A stretch of DNA of 64,000 bases from Oceanospirillaceae bacterium ASP10-02a (lineage in GTDB: Bacteria; Pseudomonadota; Gammaproteobacteria; Pseudomonadales; Balneatricaceae): the NCBI GenBank assembly GCA_905182035.1, contig CAJIZL010000005.1, positions 92,255 through 156,254 of the forward strand. The letters run 5' to 3'. A program made the position numbers and the translations under genes. The notes under the pieces are model-generated. The model searched no databases and was not told the origin of the DNA. It saw only the letters and a program-made list of their open reading frames with translations. Numbering within the stretch: position 1 is the first letter of the stretch; every line of letters begins with the position of its first letter. Positions 54,890-63,746 of the stretch are shown here, one piece after another.

Positions 54890-55870
54890 TTACTTTTTTA
54901 ATGCTAGACCCAGCATGGCTGGGTCTGCATTGCCACCAGACAAAATTACTAATGTGGTTTTACCTTTTACCTTTAAGCTCTTATCTAAGATGGCTGCTAA
55001 GCCTACACATCCTCCAGGTTCCACTACAAGCTTTAATTGCTGCATACAAATAGCCATAGCTGCCAATACGTATTGGTCACTTACCGCTTTAGCTCCAGCC
55101 AAATAATGCTGCATTATTGGAAAGGTGAGCTCACCCACCATGGGCGTCACTATGGCATCACAGATAGAAATGGGTGGGTTTTTGTTGGCCAGGCGCTGGC
55201 CAGCAGATATAGATCGTGCGGCATCGTTATGGCCTTCAGGTTCTGCGCCCCAAAAGGTGACATCTGGGAAGTGATGTTTGAGTGCCGTGGCGCTACCCGT
55301 AATCAAACCACCACCACCAATGGGGCTAATAGCTTGGTCTGGCACTAAACCTAGCGCTTCTAGTTGATGGGCAGCTTCTAGACCTAGAGTACCTTGGCCA
55401 GCCATGATGTCTGCATCATTATAGGGTGGAATGAGTGTTAGATTATGCTGTTGTGCTAGTTGTTGACCGATAGCTTCTCGGTTTTCGGTGTTGCGATTGT
55501 ATAGCACCACCTTACCGCCAAGAGCTTTAGTATTGGCAATTTTAATCTGTGGTGCGTCAGCAGGCATGATAATGGTGGCAGGCACACCAAAATGTGCCGC
55601 TGCCGCGGCTACGCCCTGAGCGTGGTTACCTGATGAATAAGCAACCACGCCCTTAAGTTGCTTAGTCTGGGCAAGCTTACTAAGTTTGTTGAAGGCGCCA
55701 CGAAACTTGAACGAACCAGTGCGTTGTAGGTTTTCAGCTTTGAATAACACTCGTCCACCTAGTTGTTGATTCAGCATGGACGATTCAAGCAAAGGCGTCA
55801 TCACTGCGTGGCCTTTGATACGCTGGCTAGCAGTGATAATGTTTTGATAATTGATTGCAAGCGAAGTCAT
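54890..55870 (-). CDS. Threonine/serine dehydratase-family PLP enzyme
   Basis: 326 residues, fold type II. The PLP lysine is in TGSFKFRGAFNKL (near 53), the phosphate-binding loops are SSGNHAQGVA and ISPIGGGGLITG, and the C-terminal Ser/Cys region is LSGGNADP. It lacks the ACT domain of biosynthetic IlvA, so a catabolic threonine dehydratase, serine dehydratase/racemase or hydroxyaspartate lyase are all possible. A perfect 9-bp hairpin (54906-54926) lies in its last codons. Confidence 0.86.
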   Translation of the reverse strand: MTSLAINYQNIITASQRIKGHAVMTPLLESSMLNQQLGGRVLFKAENLQRTGSFKFRGAFNKLSKLAQTKQLKGVVAYSSGNHAQGVAAAAAHFGVPATIIMPADAPQIKIANTKALGGKVVLYNRNTENREAIGQQLAQQHNLTLIPPYNDADIMAGQGTLGLEAAHQLEALGLVPDQAISPIGGGGLITGSATALKHHFPDVTFWGAEPEGHNDAARSISAGQRLANKNPPISICDAIVTPMVGELTFPIMQHYLAGAKAVSDQYVLAAMAICMQQLKLVVEPGGCVGLAAILDKSLKVKGKTTLVILSGGNADPAMLGLALKK

Positions 55871-56128
55871 AAAGGGGAATACCTGTTTTTTTTGACTGTT
55901 TAAACAACAAATAATAGCACCTCAGATGCTCCATGACTGCAAAAGCTCCTCCCCTTGGCAATCACCATTATATTCAACTGCCTAAGCCTCCGCCAATAAA
56001 TGTAGCGTGTGAGATTGATAATGGTCACGGTATGACCTTGCCTTTGCAGGCGGGAGTAACCTTGCTACGTACCTCAAAATAAAACCTGTGTTATCATAGT
56101 TGATTGCGTTTCTATTTGCCGTCGCCTT
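55871..56128. other. Gap between the dehydratase and the small-protein gene
   Basis: 258 bases between divergent genes. No good promoter pair or repeat was seen. It holds an open frame of 49 codons at 55933-56082 on the plus strand without a ribosome site, not called as a gene. Confidence 0.4.
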
Positions 56129-56479
56129 ATGACACTGACCAGCCGTCCAAAATCACGACTTAGGTTACCACCTAATAAACATCAGGTTAAACAAGAGTTA
56201 GCCCAAGATGTAGCACACTTTTTGGCGCGTGGCGGGAGTGTAGAGCAAGTAGAGCAAGGCGAAACGGCGCTAGTTAATGGCTGCTTTAATCAGCAACGTC
56301 CCGCTGTAGCTAGTCAGGCGCAAACACGTACGTTACTATCTTCTCAAGTTGAGGCTATTGAAAAGCGTAAAGAAGAGCGTCGTCAATCTAAACCTGCCCC
56401 CCTCAAGACCAACCGTCGACCCACCAAAAAGTGGATATACGACGATTTTGGTGAGCCCTTGCGTTGGGTTTGGGCTTAA
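56129..56479 (+). CDS. Small conserved-looking protein of unknown function
   Basis: 116 residues, highly basic and charged, no signal or membrane segment. It has an AHFLARGGSVEQVEQGETAL segment and a distinct C-terminus, WIYDDFGEPLRWVWA. The middle is Lys/Arg/Gln-rich and looks disordered. I do not recognise a named family; the sharp ends suggest conserved binding motifs around a flexible linker. It lies 35 bases upstream of the CrbR-like regulator in the same direction and could be co-transcribed with it. Confidence 0.65.
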   Translation: MTLTSRPKSRLRLPPNKHQVKQELAQDVAHFLARGGSVEQVEQGETALVNGCFNQQRPAVASQAQTRTLLSSQVEAIEKRKEERRQSKPAPLKTNRRPTKKWIYDDFGEPLRWVWA

Positions 56480-56514
56480 TAGCTTAGCCGGTATTGTATT
56501 AAGGAAGCCTAACC

Positions 56515-57162
56515 ATGCAGTTTATTATTGCCGATGACCATCCTTTATTTCGTACTGCTATGGCTCATACGTTGCGGCAACGCTTTTCAGGTGCACAAAT
56601 TTCGGAAGTGGGTAGCTTGCCAGAGCTCTTGAGTTTGTTGAAAACAGGCATAGAAGTAGACCTTCTTTTGCTCGATTTACATATTCCAGAGGCCCATGGG
56701 TTTACGGGGTTAGTGCAGGTAAACGAGCACTTTCCAGAGGTGCCCATTATGATCGTGTCGGGCAATGATCATTCAAGTGTCATACATAAAGCTGTGGCCC
56801 TAGGTGCGAGTGGTTTCTTACCTAAATCGTCCTCAAATGAAGATATTGCAGTGGCTATTGATGCTGTTGTGCAAGGCCAAGTTTGGATTCCTGCTAACTT
56901 GCCCGCGGTTGCAGTAGGGCTCGGAGACGAGCAAACTGCAGAACGCATAGCTTCGTTAACGCCACAACAATTGCGTGTATTAACAATGATTGGCGAAGGG
57001 TTGTACAACAAACAAATTGCATCAGAATTGTCGGTGACAGATGCTACTGTGAGGGCCCATGTGACTGAAATTTTCCGTAAATTGGGTGTCACTAATCGCA
57101 CCCAAGCGGTTATATTTTTCAATCGGTTAAAAGTGGAAGATCCACACCATCAATCTATCTAA
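56515..57162 (+). CDS. LuxR-type response regulator, CrbR/ErdR-like
   Basis: 215 residues. The receiver domain has phospho-acceptor Asp54 in LLLLDLHIPEAHG and the conserved Lys in GFLPKSSSNED. The C-terminal LuxR helix-turn-helix is LTPQQLRVLTMIGEGLYNKQIASEL and onwards. With the facing SSS-domain hybrid kinase it matches the CrbS/CrbR (MxtR/ErdR) pair, which in Vibrio and Pseudomonas turns on acetyl-CoA synthetase and acetate use. An AAGGAAG ribosome site precedes the ATG. Confidence 0.88.
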   Translation: MQFIIADDHPLFRTAMAHTLRQRFSGAQISEVGSLPELLSLLKTGIEVDLLLLDLHIPEAHGFTGLVQVNEHFPEVPIMIVSGNDHSSVIHKAVALGASGFLPKSSSNEDIAVAIDAVVQGQVWIPANLPAVAVGLGDEQTAERIASLTPQQLRVLTMIGEGLYNKQIASELSVTDATVRAHVTEIFRKLGVTNRTQAVIFFNRLKVEDPHHQSI

Positions 57163-57200
57163 GCTGGCTCGGTTTGCCTAAGGCCTTTGGCTGACATCTG

Positions 57201-60200
57201 CTAAAGCAAGCGATTAATAAGCTTGCGCAATACCGCAGGCTTGAGTGGTTTTTGCACTAAACCAAAACCTGATTCTTTAATGAGATGTTTCATCTCATTA
57301 CTACGATCTGCAGTAATCACGATGGCAGGGGTATCTTGATCCATTGCCTGTCTAATTTCTGCGATGGCGTCCGTGCCTAAAAGGCCTTGGTCTAAATGGT
57401 AATCTGCCAATATTAGTTGTGGCCAAGTTTCAGCAGGCATTGTGGCAATGAAGTCGAGACCCTGTTCTGCACTTGCTACGCAATGAACATCACAACCCCA
57501 TAAACCTAACATAGATTGCATGCCTTGCTGAATGGTCACTTCATTGTCGATGACTAAGACTTTAAAGCCATTGAGTTGATAGTGGGTTGTTGGTGACTCG
57601 ATAAGGGTATCTTGTATTTGTTTGAGTGCAGAATTGCCCCACGGAACCAGAATTGAGAACATAGAGCCACGCCCATAATTGGAAACAACCCGCAACTGGT
57701 GGGATAACGCGCCTGCTGTCCGTTGGGCAATAGCTAAACCTAAACCAATACCCTTTTGCTGGGCATGGGGGCCGGTTTCTAGGCGCTTAAACTCAATAAA
57801 TATGTCATCTATGCGGTTTTCGGGTATGCCAAAACCAGTGTCCCATACTTGTATTTCTAAGCCCTGCTCTAATCTTCTACAGCCCAGCATTACCTTGCCT
57901 TTTTCGGTGTAACGCACGGCATTGGTTAGGAAGTTTTGCAACACACGGCGCAACATCTTAGGGTCGCTATAAAGTGTTGCTTGGCTGCATTGAAAATGAA
58001 AAGCTAAATCCTTTTGTTGACACACTACGGTAAATTCTGTGGCAAGTTGTTGCAGTAGCTGAGCTGCGCAAAAGTGTTGTAGCTGGGGCTCTGTGCCACC
58101 ACCATCTAGCTTAGAGATTTCTATCAAATCACTAATTAACTGTTCAGCATTAGCCAAAGACGCATCTAAATGTTGCGAAAGTTGTTGGCTTTGAGGGTCT
58201 TCTTGTAAATCTGATTGGCGCTGTGCCAGTGCCGTAGAAAATAGTTTTGCGGCGTTTAAAGGTTGCATTAAGTCGTGGCTAGCGGCCGCTAAAAAGTGGG
58301 TTTTGCTTTGATGATTCGCGTCGGCTTGGGCCTTAGCCTGTTGTAATTCAAGGTTGACCTGTGACAGCGTGTCAGTACGATCATTAACTCGTTTTTCTAA
58401 GTTTTCGTTGGCTTCAATGAGGTCTTTTTCACTTTCTCTTAGCGCTAACTCGGCATGGTGCTGTTCGCTTATATCCACATAGGTATTAACATAACCACCA
58501 TCGGGCATAGCGTGGCCCTGTACTTCGATCACAGTGCCATCTTCGCGGTAACGAATACTACGATGCTGTTCTCCACGCATAATCATCGCTATGCGCAGTT
58601 TAACAATTTGAGCAGGATCGATGGCACCGTATTCACCTTGCAGGGCGCTCAGGTGGATAATTTCTTCAATGGGGGTGCCTACCTTGACGGTGCCTTTAGG
58701 AAAATCAAATAGTTCTAAATACCGTTTATTCCACATCACAAGGTTGAGGTCTTTATCAATTACAGTGATGCCTTGGCTCACATTATCAATAGTTGCTTGC
58801 AGCAGACCTCGGTTAAAACTTACAGCCTTGGCCGCTTCGCCCACGATGGACACCACATCACTTAAATGCACATCTTTTTGGGTGAGACTAGATTCCACCA
58901 CAGCTCTTGCAGAAGAGGTACCAATAATACCGCTTAGAGTGCGTTCAAAGTGGCGGATAAGTTGGGCATTGATGGGTGCATTTTTATGTAAGTCTAAGTG
59001 AGGTTCTCGAATAGCCAGCTGTTTTAACGATTCCATGGTGGCTCGGTAGCCCAAAAAGCGTTCGAGCAAGGTGAACAAATCATCGACTGAAAGGCCGCTA
59101 TGATGGCGCTGACTTTCAATAAGCGCAGACTGAGATAAGGTGTCAACGAACAAGTCGGCTTGTATGCGATCGATTAGCCTAGGCGTACTAAACTTAGAAA
59201 CGATGATATAGAACACCACGTTAAGGCTTAAACTAATAATGGTTGCGTGGGAGATAGGGTCCAGCTGTAAACCAAACAGTGCTGTAGGCCTCAGCCATTC
59301 GATACCAAAGGGGCCATGGCTGATAATGTTGCCAGAGAGGTGAAACAATCCAGTCAGGTTGGGTAACAATAAACAATATATCCAAGCAGCAAAGCCAGCT
59401 AGTAAACCCACAGTGGCGCCACGCACATGACCTCCGCGCCAGAAAATTCCACCAAACAAGGGTGGACCAAATTGCGCAACGGCTACAAATGCCGACAAAC
59501 CAATAGACACCAGAGCCGTGCCACTGTCGATGAGTAAATAATAACCGTAGGCTAGGAGTAATACAGCAAAAATACTCAAGCGCCTTAAATTGAGCAGTAG
59601 ACGACCCAAGTTTTTGTTTTGTGACATATCAACTGCGCGTACATGTAATATAAATGGCATGATAATGTCATTAGTAAGCATGGTGCTTATGGCTATGGTA
59701 GACACGGCGACCATACCCATGGCGGCAGAAACACCACCAATATATGCCAAGATAGCGAGGCCAGTTTGCCCCTCAGCCATAGGCATCATCAAAGAATACA
59801 AATCTGCATTAGTGGCGGTTCCAGCTAAAGCCTGACTGCCAGCCCAAGCAATAGGAATCATAAACACACACATGCTGATCATATAAAGAGGAAATAACCA
59901 CCTTGCAGTGGTGATATGTTCTGCATTAGTATTTTCTACTGCCAACATATGAAATTGACGGGGTAGACAAATCACAGCAATGACACCTAACAAGATTTCA
60001 ATAAGGAAGCTGGTACTAAATGGATTGAATGATGACAAACTACTGCGGTCTTTTTGTTGCTCTAATTGACTAAAAACGTCACCAAACCCATTGTTAATGA
60101 CATAAGTTGCAAACAATCCGATGGTCACAAAAGCAATGAGCTTAACGAGGGATTCTACTGCAATAGCTAATACCATTCCTGGGTTATGGGCTGATGTGTC

Positions 60201-60746
60201 AACTTGGCGTGCGCCAAATAAAATACTAAAAATACCAATTAGAATGGCAATCATTAATACCGAAATATCTGCCTGGGACTCACGTAAACCATCTTGGGCC
60301 GTTAGTACCGCATAGCTTAGATCAATCGCTTTAAGTTGTAGGGCAATGTAGGGCAGTAGCCCCAAAGTGGCTATGAGGGTAACAATGACTGCGAGCCGCC
60401 TACTTTTACCATAACGGGAGGAAATAAAATCAGAAATAGAACCAATATTTTCATGCTGGGCAATAAGCACTATTTTGTAAATGACGCGATGACCCAGCAG
60501 GAATAAAAGTATTGGACCAATATAGGCGCCCAAGTAGTCCAATCCCGACGTGGAAGCTCTGCCCACAGAACCATAAAATGTCCAAGAGGTTAAAAAAACG
60601 CCCAAGGATAGGCTGTAGATAATGGCCTGAAGGTGTTGGTTTGCATAAGCCCTAAATGACAGAAGTTTATCTCCCAGCTTTGCTACACCAAGCAGTAGGG
60701 CAAAGTAAGCCAAAGAGATAAGTAAGAGTGAGCTGCTGCTGAACAT
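57201..60746 (-). CDS. SSS-domain hybrid sensor histidine kinase, CrbS-like
   Basis: About 1181 residues. The first 500 form a sodium:solute-symporter-like membrane domain with about 13 helices. A linker and a PAS domain follow (QATIDNVSQGITVIDKDLNLVMWN, near 650), then a histidine kinase (FLAAASHDLMQPLNAAK with the phospho-His; VWDTGFGIPENR and GIGLGLAIAQR ATP motifs) and a C-terminal receiver (LILADYHLDQGLLG). This is the CrbS/MxtR layout. The kinase may sense transport of acetate or another solute. The ATG at 60746 is used; a TTG lies five codons upstream. It is convergent with its regulator gene. Confidence 0.9.
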   Translation of the reverse strand: MFSSSSLLLISLAYFALLLGVAKLGDKLLSFRAYANQHLQAIIYSLSLGVFLTSWTFYGSVGRASTSGLDYLGAYIGPILLFLLGHRVIYKIVLIAQHENIGSISDFISSRYGKSRRLAVIVTLIATLGLLPYIALQLKAIDLSYAVLTAQDGLRESQADISVLMIAILIGIFSILFGARQVDTSAHNPGMVLAIAVESLVKLIAFVTIGLFATYVINNGFGDVFSQLEQQKDRSSLSSFNPFSTSFLIEILLGVIAVICLPRQFHMLAVENTNAEHITTARWLFPLYMISMCVFMIPIAWAGSQALAGTATNADLYSLMMPMAEGQTGLAILAYIGGVSAAMGMVAVSTIAISTMLTNDIIMPFILHVRAVDMSQNKNLGRLLLNLRRLSIFAVLLLAYGYYLLIDSGTALVSIGLSAFVAVAQFGPPLFGGIFWRGGHVRGATVGLLAGFAAWIYCLLLPNLTGLFHLSGNIISHGPFGIEWLRPTALFGLQLDPISHATIISLSLNVVFYIIVSKFSTPRLIDRIQADLFVDTLSQSALIESQRHHSGLSVDDLFTLLERFLGYRATMESLKQLAIREPHLDLHKNAPINAQLIRHFERTLSGIIGTSSARAVVESSLTQKDVHLSDVVSIVGEAAKAVSFNRGLLQATIDNVSQGITVIDKDLNLVMWNKRYLELFDFPKGTVKVGTPIEEIIHLSALQGEYGAIDPAQIVKLRIAMIMRGEQHRSIRYREDGTVIEVQGHAMPDGGYVNTYVDISEQHHAELALRESEKDLIEANENLEKRVNDRTDTLSQVNLELQQAKAQADANHQSKTHFLAAASHDLMQPLNAAKLFSTALAQRQSDLQEDPQSQQLSQHLDASLANAEQLISDLIEISKLDGGGTEPQLQHFCAAQLLQQLATEFTVVCQQKDLAFHFQCSQATLYSDPKMLRRVLQNFLTNAVRYTEKGKVMLGCRRLEQGLEIQVWDTGFGIPENRIDDIFIEFKRLETGPHAQQKGIGLGLAIAQRTAGALSHQLRVVSNYGRGSMFSILVPWGNSALKQIQDTLIESPTTHYQLNGFKVLVIDNEVTIQQGMQSMLGLWGCDVHCVASAEQGLDFIATMPAETWPQLILADYHLDQGLLGTDAIAEIRQAMDQDTPAIVITADRSNEMKHLIKESGFGLVQKPLKPAVLRKLINRLL

Positions 60747-60954
60747 AAATAGGGGGCTCAAATATAAGTGTTCGCTAGGGTAGCACGGTCAATGGTAGTC
60801 GGTCATTGGTAGGTTTAAAACTGCCAACTGGTCACCTCAAATTACAATTCATCAACTTAGACATAAGTATATGAACCGACATATATCTAATAGCAGCAAG
60901 GCCTGTCTGAGGTTACCTTATAAAAAACAAGTATATTCTAAAGCAGAGTCTATT

Positions 60955-62934
60955 ATGACCCCCAGCTCGCAAAAACCGGCTTATCCGGCACCGGGACTAG
61001 ATACCTTCCCCAAGCTATTGCAGCACAATGCGCGCATGTTCACTGATAAAGACGCCATGCGTGAAAAAGAATTTGGCATTTGGCAGTCATGGACTTGGAG
61101 CCAGGTGGCAGACGAAGTTGAGCGGTTTGCCCTTGGTTTGCAAGCTAACGGCGTTAAAGCTGGTGATGTCGTATTGATTGTGAGTGGCAATCGCCCGCGC
61201 ACTTATTGGACTATGTGTGCTGTGCAATCTTTAGGCGCTGTGCCTGTGCCTACTTACCATGATTCGGTAGCAAGTGAGATGCAATTTGTGATTGAGCATT
61301 CTGAAGCTCGAGTGATCGTGGCTGAAGACCAAGAACAAGTAGATAAAATTTTAGATGTGAAAGATCGTTGCCCAGCAGTGGAGTTGGTCATTTATGATGA
61401 CTCTAGAGGTATGAAGGGTTATGACCCAGAAGTAGTCGAAATCCAAGATTTTGTTACTATACAAGAACAAGGTGAAGCGATTCGGAAAAAGAATCCTAAC
61501 CAATTCGAAGATCTTGTTAGTAAAGGTAAGGGGGAGGATATATCTATTATCCTTTATACCTCGGGTACCACTGGCAAGCCTAAGGGCGTGGTGTTGACCT
61601 ACGATAACACCCTGCTCACAGGCTACTATGGCGGTTTGCTTGAAGGCCTTACTGAAAACGAAGAAATACTAGCCTATTTGCCCGTGGCCTGGATTGGCGA
61701 CCACATCTTCTCTTATGCCCAATCTTATGCCCTGGGTTTTTGTGTTAACTGTGCAGAAAGTTCTGAGACTGTAGCTGCAGACATGCGCGAAATTGGCCCT
61801 ACCTACTATTTCGCCCCACCTAGAGTGTTTGAAAGCTTATTGACTAACGTGCAGATACGCATGGAAGATGCAGCGCCATTTAAACGCACAATGTTCAAAT
61901 ATTTTATGCAAGTGGCTAAGGAGACGGGTATTAAATTATTAGAAAATAAGCCAGTGAGCATTCTCGATCGTATTAAATACGCCCTAGGTAATGCCTTGGT
62001 GTATGCGCCCCTTAAAGATGCCTTGGGTATGGGCCGTGTGCGTTTAGCCTATACCGCAGGCGAAGCCATTGGTGGTGAGATTTTTGATTTCTACCGGTCC
62101 TTAGGCATCAACATTAAGCAGCTTTATGGCCAAACTGAATCATCAGTGTTTATTACAGTGCAGCCGGACGGAGAGGTTTTCCCAGACACAGTGGGCACTC
62201 CAAGTCCAGGTGTTGAGCTGAAAATTGCTGATAATGGCGAAGTAATCTATCGCAGTCCGGGTGCTTTTCACAGTTATTTTAAAAACCCTGAATCTACAGC
62301 ATCCACGAAAACGTCTGAAGGTTGGGTGCACACAGGTGATGCTGGCTTTATGACTCCAAATGGCCACTTGCGCATTATCGATCGAGCCAAAGATGTGGGA
62401 ACTTTTAATAGCGGCAAGATGTTCGCACCTAAATACATTGAAAATAAACTCAAATTTTTCCCTCATATTCAAGAAGCCGTAACCTTTGGTGATGGTCGTG
62501 ATGACTGCATGGTCTTCATCAATATAGATTTAAGTGCGGTGGGTAACTGGGCCGAAAGAAACAACATAGCCTATGCGTCTTATCAAGAACTAGCCGCACA
62601 CCCTGAAGTTAACAAAATGGTTGCCCAAAGCGTTTCTGAGGTGAATAAATCTTTGCTGGACGACGAAATGTTGGCCCATTCACAAATTAGCCGCTTCCTG
62701 ATTTTACACAAAGAACTGGACGCTGATGACGGTGAATTAACCCGCACAAAAAAAGTCAAGCGCAAGCTTATTAACGACCGTTACAAGGTGCTGATTGATG
62801 CCCTGTATGAAGGTAAAACTCAATGTTTTATTGAAACCGAAGTGGCTTTTGAAGATGGTCGCGTTGGTAAGATTTCCGGTGACATCAGTATCCATGATGC
62901 CAAAACTTATAACCCAGTAGCCCAAGTGAGCTGA
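60955..62934 (+). CDS. AMP-forming long-chain acyl-CoA synthetase
   Basis: About 659 residues. The AMP-binding P-loop is IILYTSGTTGKPKGVVLTY, with LYGQTESS, the GWVHTGDAG hinge region and DRAKD. It activates a fatty or aryl acid to its CoA thioester. The start at 60955 (MTPSSQKPAYPAPG) fits the family; an in-frame ATG at 60871 adds 28 residues that look unrelated. It overlaps nothing and is three bases before the ABC ATPase gene, a pairing seen in other proteobacteria where the ABC system may import the acid. It might be under the adjacent CrbS/R system; inference. Confidence 0.87.
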   Translation: MTPSSQKPAYPAPGLDTFPKLLQHNARMFTDKDAMREKEFGIWQSWTWSQVADEVERFALGLQANGVKAGDVVLIVSGNRPRTYWTMCAVQSLGAVPVPTYHDSVASEMQFVIEHSEARVIVAEDQEQVDKILDVKDRCPAVELVIYDDSRGMKGYDPEVVEIQDFVTIQEQGEAIRKKNPNQFEDLVSKGKGEDISIILYTSGTTGKPKGVVLTYDNTLLTGYYGGLLEGLTENEEILAYLPVAWIGDHIFSYAQSYALGFCVNCAESSETVAADMREIGPTYYFAPPRVFESLLTNVQIRMEDAAPFKRTMFKYFMQVAKETGIKLLENKPVSILDRIKYALGNALVYAPLKDALGMGRVRLAYTAGEAIGGEIFDFYRSLGINIKQLYGQTESSVFITVQPDGEVFPDTVGTPSPGVELKIADNGEVIYRSPGAFHSYFKNPESTASTKTSEGWVHTGDAGFMTPNGHLRIIDRAKDVGTFNSGKMFAPKYIENKLKFFPHIQEAVTFGDGRDDCMVFINIDLSAVGNWAERNNIAYASYQELAAHPEVNKMVAQSVSEVNKSLLDDEMLAHSQISRFLILHKELDADDGELTRTKKVKRKLINDRYKVLIDALYEGKTQCFIETEVAFEDGRVGKISGDISIHDAKTYNPVAQVS

Positions 62935-62937
62935 GCC

Positions 62938-63735
62938 ATGACTGAACCATTGCAACGAATGGAAGCGGCCTCAAAACTGCTAGAGCTAAAGAATATTGAC
63001 TTGTCTTTTGGTGGTGTCAAAGCCATCAGCAATATTAGCTTTGACGTCATGGAAGGCGAAGTCCGCGCCATCATTGGTCCCAATGGAGCTGGTAAAAGCT
63101 CCTTGCTTAATGTCATCAACGGCTTCTATCACCCCCAACAAGGCGAGATTTGGTTTGATGGCAAGCAGCGTCATTCTATGAAGCCTTATCAAATTGCTTA
63201 CCAAGGCATTGCTCGCACCTTCCAAAACATTGCCTTGTTTAAAGGCATGAGTGTGTTGGACAACATTATGACTGGGCGCTTTACCCACATGCATAAAAAT
63301 ATTTTGTGGCAAGCTCTGTGGAAAGGCCCGGCAGAACAAGAAGAAATTGAAAACCGTGAGTTTGTTGAGCACATTATTGATTTTTTAGAGATTCAAGCGA
63401 TTCGTAAAACCCCTGTGGGGCGCTTGCCTTACGGTTTACAAAAGCGTGTTGAGTTGGGTCGTGCCTTAGCTGCACAACCAAAAATGCTGTTACTTGATGA
63501 ACCCATGGCGGGTATGAACGTAGAGGAAAAAGAGGACATGTGCCGCTTTATCTTAGACGTCAACGACACTTTTGGCACCACCATTGCCCTCATTGAACAT
63601 GACATGGGTGTAGTGATGGACATAGCAGACCGTGTAGTAGTGTTAGATTATGGCCGAAAAATTGGTGACGGCACCCCAGAAGTGGTGCGTAACGATCAAA
63701 CTGTAATTGATGCCTATCTTGGCGTGAGTCATTAA
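62938..63735 (+). CDS. Branched-chain amino-acid-type ABC ATPase, LivG-like
   Basis: A 265-residue cytoplasmic ATPase. The Walker A is IGPNGAGKSSLLN, the signature is LPYGLQKRVELGRALA, Walker B is MLLLDEPMAG, and the switch His is in ALIEHDMGVV. The LivG-type tail KIGDGTPEVVRND is present. Given the acyl-CoA synthetase next door, the substrate may be an organic acid rather than an amino acid. Confidence 0.92.
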   Translation: MTEPLQRMEAASKLLELKNIDLSFGGVKAISNISFDVMEGEVRAIIGPNGAGKSSLLNVINGFYHPQQGEIWFDGKQRHSMKPYQIAYQGIARTFQNIALFKGMSVLDNIMTGRFTHMHKNILWQALWKGPAEQEEIENREFVEHIIDFLEIQAIRKTPVGRLPYGLQKRVELGRALAAQPKMLLLDEPMAGMNVEEKEDMCRFILDVNDTFGTTIALIEHDMGVVMDIADRVVVLDYGRKIGDGTPEVVRNDQTVIDAYLGVSH

Positions 63736-63746
63736 AGGGATTATGT

